Assembly: GCF_004212215.1 (NCBI RefSeq)
Contig: NZ_QVFV01000001.1
Span: 1,126,814-1,190,813 of the forward strand
Reading direction: 5' to 3'
DNA length: 64,000 nt
DNA from: Leptolyngbya iicbica LK
Lineage (GTDB): Bacteria > Cyanobacteriota > Cyanobacteriia > Phormidesmidales > Phormidesmidaceae
Shown here: piece after piece, positions 54,400 to 63,472 of the stretch
How the letters are laid out: every line of letters begins with the position of its first letter
Numbering within the stretch: the stretch's first letter is position 1
Translations under genes and position numbers: made by a program
The notes under the pieces: generated by a model
Databases searched by the model: none
Told to the model about the DNA's origin: nothing
The model's input: only the letters and a program-made list of their open reading frames with translations

Positions 54400-55113
54400 A
54401 TGGTGCTGCTAGCCACGCTACAGCTAGAGACCGAATATCAGTGCCAGACGGCCCTCGACCTGTGCAAGTCACCGACGGATACAGGGCTCGTGACCCAAGC
54501 GGCCGCGGGCCGACACCTGCGCCTGATGTCTTTGCCCCAAGCGCATGACCCCGCGATCGCGGTCTGCCTGTGCGAAGACGACTATCCTGGCTGGTTACCC
54601 GTGACGGCCTTAGAGTCGCTGCAAGTCGCAGCTCAGCCCTACCAGGCTCCTGAGTGGACGGCGGCAGCGATCGCGGCCCAAATTCCCGCCATCATCCACT
54701 TCACCCAAGCCGCTATGGCACAGCCCAACACCTATCTCTGGGGCGGCACCGTGGGGCCAAACTTTGACTGCTCGGGCCTGATGCAAACCGCTTTTGCCGC
54801 CTCCGGCATTCGCCTACCTCGCGACTCGTATCAACAAGAAGAGTTTGTCGAGGCGGTGGAGCTAAATGACTTACAACCAGGGGATCTCTTGTTTTTTGGG
54901 CGGGGCGATCGGCCCAACCACGTAGCCCTGTACCTCGGCGACGGTCGCTACATCCACAGTTCCGGTCGAGATCAGGGCCGCAACGGCATCGGCATCGACT
55001 CAATTACCGATTTGAGCGATCGCATTAGCGCCACGTATCATCAGCAACTGCGCGGGGCCGGGCGCGTGATGCGCAGCTATCAGCCTCAGGGGCAACCGAT
55101 GGCATGTCGGTAG
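54400..55113 (+). CDS. NlpC/P60 cysteine peptidase with SH3-like N-terminus
   Basis: A 237-residue C40 peptidase likely cutting peptidoglycan stem peptides. The catalytic Cys124 (NFDCSGL), His174 (NHVALYLGDG) and a third polar residue at His186 are present. The first 80 residues form a beta-rich SH3-like binding region. No signal peptide is obvious, which recurs in cyanobacterial members such as AvPCP. The ATG at 54400 follows AGGAG, so the upstream frame start at 54379 is not used. Confidence 0.9.
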   Translation: MVLLATLQLETEYQCQTALDLCKSPTDTGLVTQAAAGRHLRLMSLPQAHDPAIAVCLCEDDYPGWLPVTALESLQVAAQPYQAPEWTAAAIAAQIPAIIHFTQAAMAQPNTYLWGGTVGPNFDCSGLMQTAFAASGIRLPRDSYQQEEFVEAVELNDLQPGDLLFFGRGDRPNHVALYLGDGRYIHSSGRDQGRNGIGIDSITDLSDRISATYHQQLRGAGRVMRSYQPQGQPMACR

Positions 55114-55159
55114 CCCCGACAACGTGAGGTCATGACTGTCACTGCTCAGGCGAATCCGG

Positions 55160-55588
55160 TTAGAGTTTACGCTCCATGACTTCGGTCAGCTGCGCCAAGG
55201 TATCGTTCAGCTTTTCCTCGACACTGGGTTCGGCAGCCGCTTCCACTTCTTCTTTGCGCTTGGCGCGTTCAAAGAGCCGCACCATGACAAAAATGACAAA
55301 GGCGATCACGATAAAATTCACTACCGCCGAGAGAAACAGTCCATACTTCACGCCATTGGCCGACAGCTCAGCAATGTCTTCCACCCCAGCAGCGGATAGT
55401 GCTGGGGTCAAAATCACCGGGGTCACAATGTCGGCGATGAACGAATTGACCACTGCGCCAAAGGCTCCACCAATAATTACCGCCACGGCCAGATCAACGA
55501 CGTTGCCCCGCATCAAAAAAGCTTGAAAGTCTCGCATAAATCCGCCTGCCGAGTTGACGGCACGGTTACGAGCTTGCTGATTAGCCAT
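55160..55588 (-). CDS. mscL: Large-conductance mechanosensitive channel
   Basis: A 142-residue membrane channel that opens under osmotic downshock. FMRDFQAFLMRGNVVDLAVAVIIGGAFGAVVNSFIADIVTPVI is the first pore helix. The second helix (NFIVIAFVIFVMVRLFERAKRKEE) and C-terminal coil (EEKLNDTLAQLTEVMERK) are complete. CAGGAG precedes the ATG. It converges with the NlpC gene. Confidence 0.95.
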   Translation of the reverse strand: MANQQARNRAVNSAGGFMRDFQAFLMRGNVVDLAVAVIIGGAFGAVVNSFIADIVTPVILTPALSAAGVEDIAELSANGVKYGLFLSAVVNFIVIAFVIFVMVRLFERAKRKEEVEAAAEPSVEEKLNDTLAQLTEVMERKL

Positions 55589-56096
55589 ACGATGGAATCT
55601 CCTGAATGTCGAAACACTGCTTTTTCAAGCGTTTTGGGCATCATCATACAGTGCTGCCAGCGGCTGCTCAATCATTGAGATAGAAAACCCTGCAAACCCT
55701 TTCCAGAAGATGGTTCGCGCAATCTGTGAGGGTTAACATAGGCGACAACGAGGACGCCATGGTCAGGGCCAGCCACCAGCGTGGGAACGGCATGATTGTT
55801 GCGGGTTTACCTGGGTGCGCAAAGCAGCATTCTCACTGGCTTACGGCAGCCAAGCTGGCGCCTCCTCAGCCCGTCTATTACGCCAACGTAAACAAGTACG
55901 AATTTTATTCACGCCGTATCAAGAAACCTCTCAAAGCCCCTCGACTGTGCTGGGTTACACATACATTGCAAGAACCTGAGCCTTAAAACGGGCCAGTAGA
56001 TACAGGTGCCTTTGCCCTGTCCGCCGTTGGGGATCGCCGCAGCGTTATCGCAATTCTGGCTGCTGTTGATCCGTTGGCTTTCCACTCTTCATCACT
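55589..56096. other. Spacer before the bicA-like gene
   Basis: About 500 bp with no gene supported. An 86-codon frame (55726-55986) lacks family resemblance and a ribosome site. The spacer must carry the promoters for mscL and the SulP transporter, as they are divergent. No clear operator was seen. Confidence 0.4.
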
Positions 56097-57863
56097 ATGC
56101 AAATATTCCAACCCCTCCGTCTTCACAACTTGCGGGGCGATTTGTTTGGCGGACTCACCGCTGCCATTGTCGCGTTGCCCCTCGCCTTAGCCTTTGGGGT
56201 GGCGTCTGGGGCTGGCCCCACCGCGGGCCTATACGGGGCGATCTTGACCGGCTTTTTTGCCGCCCTCTTTGGGGGCACGCCGGCCCAAGTCACCGGCCCC
56301 ACTGGCCCCATGACCGTGGTCATGGCCACGGTGTTTACTAAACTCATTGCCCAGAACCCCGAACACGGCTTGGCGATGGCCTTTACCGCCGTCATGCTGA
56401 GCGGAGTCTTCCAAATCTTGTTTGGCATTTTGCGATTAGGGCAATTCATCACGCTCATGCCCTACTCGGTGATCTCCGGCTTTATGTCGGGGATCGGGGT
56501 CATTATCGTCACCTTACAAATTGCCCCGCTGTTGGGGCATCCCGCCTCTAGTGGGGTGGTGCCAGCGCTGCAGCAACTGCCAACGGTGCTGGCTCATCCG
56601 GAGCCCACAGCAGCAGGACTCGGCATTTTGACCTTGATGATTGTGTTTGGCTGGCCCAAGCATCTCGCCCGGATTGTCCCTTCGCCATTAGTCGCGCTAA
56701 TTTTTTGCACCGCTTTGTCGGTCCTGGTGTTCGGCGGCAGTGAGATTGCCCGCATCGGCGAAATTCCCCAAGGGCTGCCCCAGATTCAGTGGCCCCGGCT
56801 CAACGTGAATCAGCTGAAATCGATTGTGGGTTACGGCCTGATGTTGGCGATTTTGGGAGCGATCGATTCCCTCTTGACCTCGCTAGTGGCCGACAACATT
56901 ACCCGCACTCGCCACAACTCCGAAAAGGAACTCATTGGCCAGGGCATCGGCAACCTGCTGTCCGGCTTGTTTGGGGGCTTGCCAGGGGCGGGGGCCACCA
57001 TGCGCACAGTCATTAACGTCCATGCGGGGGGACAAACGCGCCTGTCGGGCATGTTTCATGCGCTGGTGCTGTTAAGCATCGTGCTCTGGGCTGGGGGCAT
57101 TACGTCGCAAATTCCCCATGCGGTGCTGGCGGGCATCTTGATCAAAGTCGGCATGCGCATCATCGACTGGGACTTTTTGTGGCGGGTCTGTCAGGTTTCC
57201 ACCCGCGCCACGGTCGTCACCTATGGCGTGCTGTTGTTGACGGTGTTTGTGGATCTGATTACCGCCGTGGCAGTGGGGGCGTTTGTCGCCAATATTCTGA
57301 CCATTCAGCGGTTGACCAGTCTGCAAATTGAAAAAGTGCGGGCAGTGCAGCACCCAGCCGATGATCCCGAGGTCTCGCTCACACCAGAAGAGGCACACCT
57401 GCTGCAGCAGGCGCGAGGGCGCGTGTTGCTGATTCAAATCAGTGGGCCGATGAGCTATGGGGCGGCGCGGACGATCGCGTTTCATATGGGCCGCAGTCAT
57501 GAAGCGATCATCCTCGATTTGAGTCAGGTCCCGCTGATTGGGGTGACGGCTTCCCTGACGGTTGAAAAGGAAGTGAAAGCAGCGCGGCAGCAACGACAGC
57601 GAGAAATTTATATCGTGGGGGCTCAGGGGCAAGTGGCCGATCGCTTGCGGCGATTCAAAGTCCACAATGCCCTACCGAGCAACCACTTTTTGCCCACGTG
57701 CTATCGAGCGTTGACGCTGGCGTTAGAGACTCTGGGTGAAGACATCACCTCAGTGAACTTTGTGAATCCGCCGTTTTGTCACTTGCCGCCCTATCCAATG
57801 ATGACGGCATCTGCAGCAGCCCCCGCCCAGGAGGAAGTTGCGTCGTCTCAGGCCATTTCCTGA
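56097..57863 (+). CDS. SulP-family anion transporter, BicA-like bicarbonate transporter
   Basis: A 588-residue membrane transporter. It has about 12-14 membrane segments and then a STAS domain (from about residue 440; the phospho-site loop region LDLSQVPLIGVTASL). The start MQIFQPLRLHNLRGDLFGGLTAAIVALPLALAFGVASGAGPTAGL and GTPAQVTGPTGPMTVVMA closely follow Synechococcus BicA, a sodium-dependent, high-flux bicarbonate uptake system. A sulfate transporter remains possible. A nested palindrome follows. Confidence 0.82.
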   Translation: MQIFQPLRLHNLRGDLFGGLTAAIVALPLALAFGVASGAGPTAGLYGAILTGFFAALFGGTPAQVTGPTGPMTVVMATVFTKLIAQNPEHGLAMAFTAVMLSGVFQILFGILRLGQFITLMPYSVISGFMSGIGVIIVTLQIAPLLGHPASSGVVPALQQLPTVLAHPEPTAAGLGILTLMIVFGWPKHLARIVPSPLVALIFCTALSVLVFGGSEIARIGEIPQGLPQIQWPRLNVNQLKSIVGYGLMLAILGAIDSLLTSLVADNITRTRHNSEKELIGQGIGNLLSGLFGGLPGAGATMRTVINVHAGGQTRLSGMFHALVLLSIVLWAGGITSQIPHAVLAGILIKVGMRIIDWDFLWRVCQVSTRATVVTYGVLLLTVFVDLITAVAVGAFVANILTIQRLTSLQIEKVRAVQHPADDPEVSLTPEEAHLLQQARGRVLLIQISGPMSYGAARTIAFHMGRSHEAIILDLSQVPLIGVTASLTVEKEVKAARQQRQREIYIVGAQGQVADRLRRFKVHNALPSNHFLPTCYRALTLALETLGEDITSVNFVNPPFCHLPPYPMMTASAAAPAQEEVASSQAIS

Positions 57864-57866
57864 ATA

Positions 57867-57994
57867 ACTGACAAAAGTTGCTCTTGTAGGTTGGGTAGAA
57901 CGAAGTGAAACCCAACACCAGAAGCGGTTTCGTTGGGTTACGCTGGCGCTAACCCAACCTACAGCAGAATGAAGGTTTTGAGAGTTTTGTCAGT
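57867..57994 (+). repeat. Nested palindrome behind the bicA-like gene
   Basis: Outer arms ACTGACAAAA (57867-57876) and TTTTGTCAGT (57985-57994). Inner arms TGTAGGTTGGGT (57885-57896) and ACCCAACCTACA (57952-57963). A third pair, AACCCAAC/GTTGGGTT, lies within. The inner part is of a type widely seen as a dispersed hairpin in cyanobacterial genomes. It begins three bases after the stop codon and probably ends the transcript. Confidence 0.8.
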
Positions 57995-58143
57995 CAACCA
58001 GGGCCATTTCTCGGGCCGTTAGGTTATCGCCGCGATCGCGGCTGTCCTCGGGCCGACTTTTACGGTAGCCGCGATCGCGTTCCGCCAGTTTCGACTTATC
58101 CTGTGTCTGATGATTTGCTACTGAGTCTTCAGTCGCTGCGCTT

Positions 58144-59163
58144 ATGAAACTGCCTCCTGCCGTCAAAGCCACCTACCAACGGGTGAAACCCTACCTGCGC
58201 TGGTTCATTTTGGCGCTGACTCTGGGTTTCATCTTGCATACCCTGCGGTTGAACTGGCAGCAGGTATTGACCCTGCGCTTAACGCCCTATGCGATCGCCG
58301 AACTCCTGCTCGCCCTGGGCATCACTCTGGCAGCGCACATTTGGTCGGGCTGGGTATGGTACGGCATCATGCGATCGCTCAGTGCGCCCGTACCGCCCAC
58401 CTGGACGGTCATCACCTACCTGAAAACCAACCTCGGCAAATATCTGCCCGGCAACATCTGGCATTTTGTCGGGCGCATTCAGTTTTTGCGCGACTCGGGC
58501 ACATCGACCGGGGTGGCGATTACCGGCGTGGTGCTGGAACCGTTGCTCATGGCTGCTGCCGCCCTCGCGATCGTGCTGGTCAGCCTGCCTTCAACGTTGA
58601 TTCAACTGGTGATTTTGGTCGCGATGTTGGTGGCACTGCATCCGCGCATTTTGAATCCCATTTTGCAGCGGCTCGCCCAGGCCAAACTCAACCAAGCCGA
58701 CCAGTTCGAGGTCGAACCGCTCACCGCCCCTCCCCAAATTCCTCAGCTGCAGCAATATCCCTGGCGGCCTTTATTGGGGGAAGTCGCGTTTGTGCTCTTG
58801 CGGGGCGTCGGGTTCATTTTTTGCTTTATGGCGCTGTATTCCCTCGATATGGCGGATGTCTGGGGGCTGATGGGGGCATTTAGCTTCGGCTGGCTGCTGG
58901 GGTTGGTGATCCCCGGTGCGCCGGGTGGCCTCGGCGTGTTTGAGGCCACCGTGTTGGCGGCGCTGACACCGCAGTTTCCGGCGGCAATTGTGTTAGGCGT
59001 CGTGGCGCTGTATCGCTTAAACAGTACTCTGGCGGAAGTGCTGGCAGCAGGCTTAGCCGTGCTCGATGAGCGGTGGAATGCGGCGATCGCCAGGCGAGCT
59101 AACGCCCCCGTCGTTCTAGAGGAAGAAGCGATCTTGCCCCAGTTGCCCGCGGGCGATAACTGA
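58144..59163 (+). CDS. UPF0104/flippase-like integral membrane protein
   Basis: A 339-residue membrane protein of the lysylphosphatidylglycerol synthase transmembrane (YbhN/UPF0104) family, with about eight hydrophobic segments. KTNLGKYLPGNIWHFVGR near residue 98 and PGAPGGLGVFEATVLAAL near 258 are conserved markers. The soluble synthase domain of MprF is absent, so a lipid flippase-like role is more likely than synthesis. It precedes the PGM1-like ligase by 135 bp. Confidence 0.82.
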   Translation: MKLPPAVKATYQRVKPYLRWFILALTLGFILHTLRLNWQQVLTLRLTPYAIAELLLALGITLAAHIWSGWVWYGIMRSLSAPVPPTWTVITYLKTNLGKYLPGNIWHFVGRIQFLRDSGTSTGVAITGVVLEPLLMAAAALAIVLVSLPSTLIQLVILVAMLVALHPRILNPILQRLAQAKLNQADQFEVEPLTAPPQIPQLQQYPWRPLLGEVAFVLLRGVGFIFCFMALYSLDMADVWGLMGAFSFGWLLGLVIPGAPGGLGVFEATVLAALTPQFPAAIVLGVVALYRLNSTLAEVLAAGLAVLDERWNAAIARRANAPVVLEEEAILPQLPAGDN

Positions 59164-59298
59164 CGGTTTAGGCCCATGGGAGCCAAGCCACCTGAGTTCA
59201 CGGCCCCGTTTCTAACGATTTTTCAACTAGCAGGCGGACGTTGGAGAGAACGTGTGAATCTATGGAAACATTTGTTCACGGCCCTTGGCAACTAGATT

Positions 59299-60801
59299 AT
59301 GCAATTCCAGCAGCTGCAAACTCGACTGAAAACGTTGTGGCGATCGCCCGACGAGTTTGATGTGCGCGACTGCCAGGTGCTCATCGTCCCCTCCTTAAGT
59401 TTGGATCAGTCAGAGCTGCAAAAAATCGCTGGGGTCCACTATTACGAAGAGCGGCTGTTATTTTCGCTGGCACGGCTCCGGAATCCTTACACGCGGCTGA
59501 TTTACGTCACCTCGCAGCCGCTACATCCCAGCATTGTGGACTATTATCTGGAGCTGCTACCGGGCATTCCCAGCTCCCACGCCCGAGATCGCCTTGACCT
59601 GTTTGCGACTTACGATGCATCGCACAAGCCCCTCACCCAAAAGCTGCTGGAACGGCCCCGCCTGCTCGAAAAAATTCGTCGTCGTCTGGATCCCGAACAT
59701 GCGTATATGGTGTGTTTTAATGCCACGCCCCTCGAACGGGAACTGGCACTGAAATTGGAAATTCCCTTGCTGGGGCTTGATCCCGACCTGCTGTACTGGG
59801 GGACTAAAGGGGGCAGTCGGCAAATTTTTGCGGAATGTGGGGTGCCCCATCCCGACGGCAGCGAATTGGTGAATGATCCAGCGGCACTGGCGGAGGTCGC
59901 GGCAGAGTTGTGGGAACGGCAGCCCCAGTTACAGCGCATCGTGATCAAACTCAACGAGGGCTTTTCGGGCGAGGGGAACGCTTTGCTCGATCTGGCCCCG
60001 CTCGCATCAGTGGCCCCGTCTCAGGCCACCCACCGAGAGCGATCGCAGCAGCTCCAACAGGCTTTCCAAGCGCTACGGTTCCAATGCCCCACAGAAACCT
60101 GGCCGCAGTTTGAACAGAAGATTCATCAGCTAGGGGCGATCGCCGAAGCCTTCATCGAGGGGGAGGTGAAGCGATCGCCTAGCGCCCAGGGGCACATCAA
60201 TCCCCTGGGTGAGGTGGAAATGCTCTCGACCCACGATCAGGTGCTCGGCGGCCCCGATGGACAAATCTTTTTGGGCTGCTCGTTTCCCGCCGACGAGGGC
60301 TATCGCCTCCGCATTCAGGAAATGGGCGAAGCGATCGGCAAAAACCTGGCCCAAAAGGGTGCGCTGGAACGATATGGCGTCGATTTTGTCGCGGTGTACC
60401 ATCCCGATCGCGATCCCCAGTGGGAACTGAACGCCATTGAAATCAACCTACGCAAAGGCGGCACCACCCATCCCCTCATGGCGCTTAAACTGCTGACCGA
60501 TGGCTACTATTCGCCCAGTGACGGACTGTTTTATACCCGGCGCGGCCAGCCCAAGTTTTATCGCGCCTCTGATAACGTGCAAAAAGCCGATTACCAGGGG
60601 CTCTTACCCAGCGACCTGATGGACATCATTGTCAGCGATCGCCTCCATTTCAACAGTGTGGAAGGCGTCGGCGCGGCCTTTCACCTCATGGGCTGCCTGT
60701 CGGAATACGGCAAACTCGGCCTCACCAGCATCGGTAACTCTCCCGAACAGGCCGAAGAAATTTACCATCAAGTCGTCGCCTCCCTCGATCGCGCCACCTA
60801 A
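59299..60801 (+). CDS. PGM1-related ATP-grasp peptide ligase
   Basis: A 500-residue protein resembling pheganomycin ligase PGM1, an ATP-grasp enzyme that joins a carboxylate to a peptide amine. N-terminal residues 25-160 form a Rossmann-like preATP-grasp part. IVIKLNEGFSGEGNALL near 213, the lid region around 285-300, and the metal-binding ELNAIEINLRKGGTTHP near 375 fit the fold. Cyanobacterial homologues are common and uncharacterised. No peptide gene or transporter is nearby. Its stop codon forms the start of a dispersed 64-bp repeat. Confidence 0.8.
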   Translation: MQFQQLQTRLKTLWRSPDEFDVRDCQVLIVPSLSLDQSELQKIAGVHYYEERLLFSLARLRNPYTRLIYVTSQPLHPSIVDYYLELLPGIPSSHARDRLDLFATYDASHKPLTQKLLERPRLLEKIRRRLDPEHAYMVCFNATPLERELALKLEIPLLGLDPDLLYWGTKGGSRQIFAECGVPHPDGSELVNDPAALAEVAAELWERQPQLQRIVIKLNEGFSGEGNALLDLAPLASVAPSQATHRERSQQLQQAFQALRFQCPTETWPQFEQKIHQLGAIAEAFIEGEVKRSPSAQGHINPLGEVEMLSTHDQVLGGPDGQIFLGCSFPADEGYRLRIQEMGEAIGKNLAQKGALERYGVDFVAVYHPDRDPQWELNAIEINLRKGGTTHPLMALKLLTDGYYSPSDGLFYTRRGQPKFYRASDNVQKADYQGLLPSDLMDIIVSDRLHFNSVEGVGAAFHLMGCLSEYGKLGLTSIGNSPEQAEEIYHQVVASLDRAT

Positions 60802-60864
60802 GGAGATCGCTGAAACAGAATTTCCCCCTCGTCGGGTGTCATAAGCGCAGCGCAATGCACCGCA
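60801..60864 (+). repeat. 64-bp dispersed repeat, copy 2
   Basis: Nine differences and no gaps relative to 12024-12087. The first base is the A of the upstream gene's TAA. Contains a foldable GGTGTCAT...AATGCACC part. The reverse strand gives a short frame with the words ALMTP and EILFQRSP in both copies, a by-product of the repeat. Confidence 0.8.
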
Positions 60865-60910
60865 GCTTTTATTCCGAAAATTGCCTCAGCACCATCAAGA
60901 GAACATTTCG

Positions 60911-61246
60911 CTATTCGGCAGTGCAGTTTTGCAGCGTGATTTCGCCATTCACTTCCACCATCGCTTCGCCGCCCTTCTCCCAAAAGGTCGTAGTGCCGTC
61001 GCTATACTTCGCACCGGAGGCTGATTCCACCCGGGGCAAGATGATTTCGGCTTGCTCGGGCAGCGTCACGGTCACGGCATCAGCGGAATCGGCGGCAAAG
61101 ACGGCGGTAATGGTTTCGCCAGTCGGGCAGGTAAAGGTGACCGGGGAGCCGTCGGGATTCGTCGCTTGCGGGCTGCGGCAACTGACCAGCGCTAGACCCA
61201 AGACGGCCAGCAGAATCGACGTCCGTTCGGCGGAAATATAGATCAT
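60911..61246 (-). CDS. MliC-family lysozyme inhibitor lipoprotein
   Basis: A 111-residue lipoprotein: signal segment and lipobox LVSC at Cys23, then one MliC domain (VTFTCPTGETITAVF..., GAKYSDGTTTFWEKGGEAMVEVNG). The Ser/Thr-Lys/Glu-rich loop SGAKYSDGTTTFW in this family blocks the lysozyme active site. In a cyanobacterium it may guard against lysozymes of grazers or against its own wall hydrolases. AAGGAG precedes the ATG. Confidence 0.88.
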   Translation of the reverse strand: MIYISAERTSILLAVLGLALVSCRSPQATNPDGSPVTFTCPTGETITAVFAADSADAVTVTLPEQAEIILPRVESASGAKYSDGTTTFWEKGGEAMVEVNGEITLQNCTAE

Positions 61247-61428
61247 GGCTGACTCCTTACCAGTGGGGCTGAAGCTTAGTGGTCATTTCAAACTCTAGGG
61301 CTGGTTAGGGCGATCGCAACTGGAGTTACCGATTTTGCAACGGTTGGCGAGGCCAGCGCGATCGCTGCACTGCCCCAGTCCCCGTAACTCAGCGCGATAG
61401 GATGAGAAGATTCCCACTGTTGTGTGCC

Positions 61429-62115
61429 ATGACCTCGACTCCTGCTGACGCGAGCCCGACCCCCGATATTGACGCCACTGCCGACACTCTCACCGAAGAG
61501 TCCACCCGCTCTGGGCTCACGGCTGAGCAATACAAGCGCAAAATGGAGCGACGCAAAGCGGTCCAACAAGAACGGCTCGCGGCTCGCACCGTGGAAAAGG
61601 GGCTGATCATCGTCCACACGGGCAATGGCAAAGGCAAGACCACCGCTGCTCTAGGCATGGTGCTGCGATCGCTCGGCCACGGCTACCAAGTCGCCATCAT
61701 CCAATTCATCAAGGGCGCGTGGGAACCGGCCGAAAAAGCCGTGTTTGAGAAATGGCCCGAGCAGCTTGACTTTCACGCTTTGGGCGAAGGCTTCACCTGG
61801 GAAACTCAGGACCGCGATCGCGACATCGCCAAAGCCCACGCCGCCTGGGATACCGCCCTTACCTACATTCGCAATCCGGCCTACCGCACCATCTTGCTCG
61901 ACGAAGTAAACATTGCCCTGAAGCACGGCTTTCTCACCGTCGACCAAGTACTCGCCGGACTCGCCGAAAAAGCCCCCGACACCCACATCATCCTCACCGG
62001 ACGCGGTGCCCCGAAAGATCTTATCGAGGCCGCCGACCTCGTCACCGAAATGTCTTTGGTCAAACATCCCTTCCGCGAACAAGGCGTCAAAGCCCAACCC
62101 GGCATCGAATTTTGA
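61429..62115 (+). CDS. cobO: Cob(I)yrinic acid a,c-diamide adenosyltransferase
   Basis: A 228-residue CobO/BtuR-type enzyme attaching the 5'-deoxyadenosyl group to reduced corrinoids. The P-loop GNGKGKTT is at 65-72, with IQFIKG, LDEVNIALKHGF and ILTGRGAPKDLIEAADLVTEM downstream. An N-terminal 45-residue acidic to basic extension is seen in some cyanobacterial forms. An ATG at 61402 is also open in frame. It fits with the B12-regulated cbiX as part of cobalamin synthesis. Confidence 0.93.
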   Translation: MTSTPADASPTPDIDATADTLTEESTRSGLTAEQYKRKMERRKAVQQERLAARTVEKGLIIVHTGNGKGKTTAALGMVLRSLGHGYQVAIIQFIKGAWEPAEKAVFEKWPEQLDFHALGEGFTWETQDRDRDIAKAHAAWDTALTYIRNPAYRTILLDEVNIALKHGFLTVDQVLAGLAEKAPDTHIILTGRGAPKDLIEAADLVTEMSLVKHPFREQGVKAQPGIEF

Positions 62116-62181
62116 AGCTCATTCAGTTCCAAATGTGGAGTTTTGACCTTTGGACCTCACCGCCTGCGGCACCTCTCCTTG

Positions 62182-62337
62182 GGTATCTGTTTAGCGTCAA
62201 CACGCTCATTCAGAACTGAATCCCCTCCTGGGAGGGGCAAAGGGGTGGGTCGGCCCTGTACTCAAGGGGGTAAACCCACCCCGCCCTGCGGGCACCCCTC
62301 CAGTGGAGGGGATGTTGCGGAACGCTAAACAGATACC
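62182..62337 (+). mobile_element. MITE-like element with 16-bp terminal inverted repeats
   Basis: A 156-bp non-coding unit bounded by GGTATCTGTTTAGCGT (62182-62197) and its exact inverse ACGCTAAACAGATACC (62322-62337). Inside, ATCCCCTCC...GGAGGGGAT and GGGGTGGGT...ACCCACCCC form nested stems. No clear target-site duplication was found at the edges. It lies between cobO and argF, which converge. Confidence 0.75.
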
Positions 62338-62373
62338 TCTTTGGCAAGAAGAGGTTTAGTAAGCTTCCGGTCC

Positions 62374-62393
62374 CTCTCCTTGCTTAAGGAGAG
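62374..62393 (-). terminator. Short hairpin downstream of argF
   Basis: CTCTCCTT-GCTT-AAGGAGAG is a perfect eight-base stem with a four-base loop, 53 bp beyond the argF stop. No T-run on the minus strand, so it is a possible rather than a sure terminator. Confidence 0.4.
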
Positions 62394-62445
62394 GTTAGGT
62401 GAGGTTGCCGACTTCCATCACCTCAATTGTCAACTGAGATGTGCT

Positions 62446-63366
62446 TTAACCCAGTAGTTTCGCAAGCAATGCCTGTTGCGCGTGCATCCGGTTTTCCGCT
62501 TCTTGCCACACCCGCGATTGCGGCCCCTCAATCACCGAGTCGGTAATCTCTTCGCCTCGGTGGGCAGGCAAGCAGTGCAGCACGATCGCATCCTTAGCGG
62601 CGATCGCCAACAGCTCATCATTGATCTGATACGGCTGAAAGATGGGAATCCGGCTCTCGGCCAAGTCTTCTTGCCCCATGCTGGCCCACACGTCGGTGTA
62701 GAGCACATTAGCGCCTTCGACGGCGGCCTTCGGGTCGGTGGTGAGGGTGATGGTCGCGCGATCGCCCGCCAGTTCTTTGGCCTGCGCCACGATCCCCGCA
62801 TCCGGCTGATAGTCTGCCGGGGTCGCGACACACACATTCATCCCCACCAGCGCACAGCCCAAAATGAGGGAATGGGCCACATTGTTGCCATCCCCCAAAT
62901 AGGTCATCGTCAGCCCTGCCAACTGCCCAGCAAACGCCTCTTGCACCGTTTTCAAATCGGCCAAAATTTGACAGGGATGCTCCAAATCCGTCAGGGCATT
63001 AATCACGGGAATGTCGGCATAGTCGGCAAATTCCTGCACCTCAGTTTGCTCAAAGGTGCGAATCGCCAAGACATCTAAGTAACCGCTAAGAATGCGGGCG
63101 GTATCTTTGATGGGCTCACCCCGGCTCACCTGCATCACGTTCAGGTTCAGATCAATCACCTGCCCCCCCAGTCGCCACATCGCGGATGAAAAGCTCACAC
63201 GAGTACGGGTCGAAGACTTGCGGAAAAATAGGCCCAAGATTTTGCCAAAGCAGTCAATTTTCTCCTGCCCCGCCTTCAGCTGGCCCGCTAGCGTCAGCAA
63301 CTCCAGCATTTCGGCCTCGGAAATGTCGGTAATGCGGAGAAAATCGCGCCCGTGTAACCCTGCCAT
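62446..63366 (-). CDS. argF: Ornithine carbamoyltransferase
   Basis: A 306-residue arginine-pathway enzyme forming citrulline. The carbamoyl-phosphate site STRTR is at 52-56, HPCQ at 130-133 and the ornithine-site HCLPAHRG at 264-271. Complete and of normal length. No other arg gene is near. Confidence 0.97.
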   Translation of the reverse strand: MAGLHGRDFLRITDISEAEMLELLTLAGQLKAGQEKIDCFGKILGLFFRKSSTRTRVSFSSAMWRLGGQVIDLNLNVMQVSRGEPIKDTARILSGYLDVLAIRTFEQTEVQEFADYADIPVINALTDLEHPCQILADLKTVQEAFAGQLAGLTMTYLGDGNNVAHSLILGCALVGMNVCVATPADYQPDAGIVAQAKELAGDRATITLTTDPKAAVEGANVLYTDVWASMGQEDLAESRIPIFQPYQINDELLAIAAKDAIVLHCLPAHRGEEITDSVIEGPQSRVWQEAENRMHAQQALLAKLLG

Positions 63367-63472
63367 GTGTCCACCTGTCTGCCGTTGAGAAACTACAAAA
63401 CTATCAAATAATGGGTCAGCAAACGGGAGAATAATTGACGGTTGTGGTTTGTCGACAATGAGGGAACGCTCA

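Noticed and set aside
55726-55986. 86-codon frame upstream of the bicA-like gene
   Set aside because: No ribosome site, no family, odd composition; kept as spacer.
57990-58172. 60-codon minus-strand frame before the UPF0104 gene
   Set aside because: Charged spacer frame overlapping the UPF0104 start; no support.
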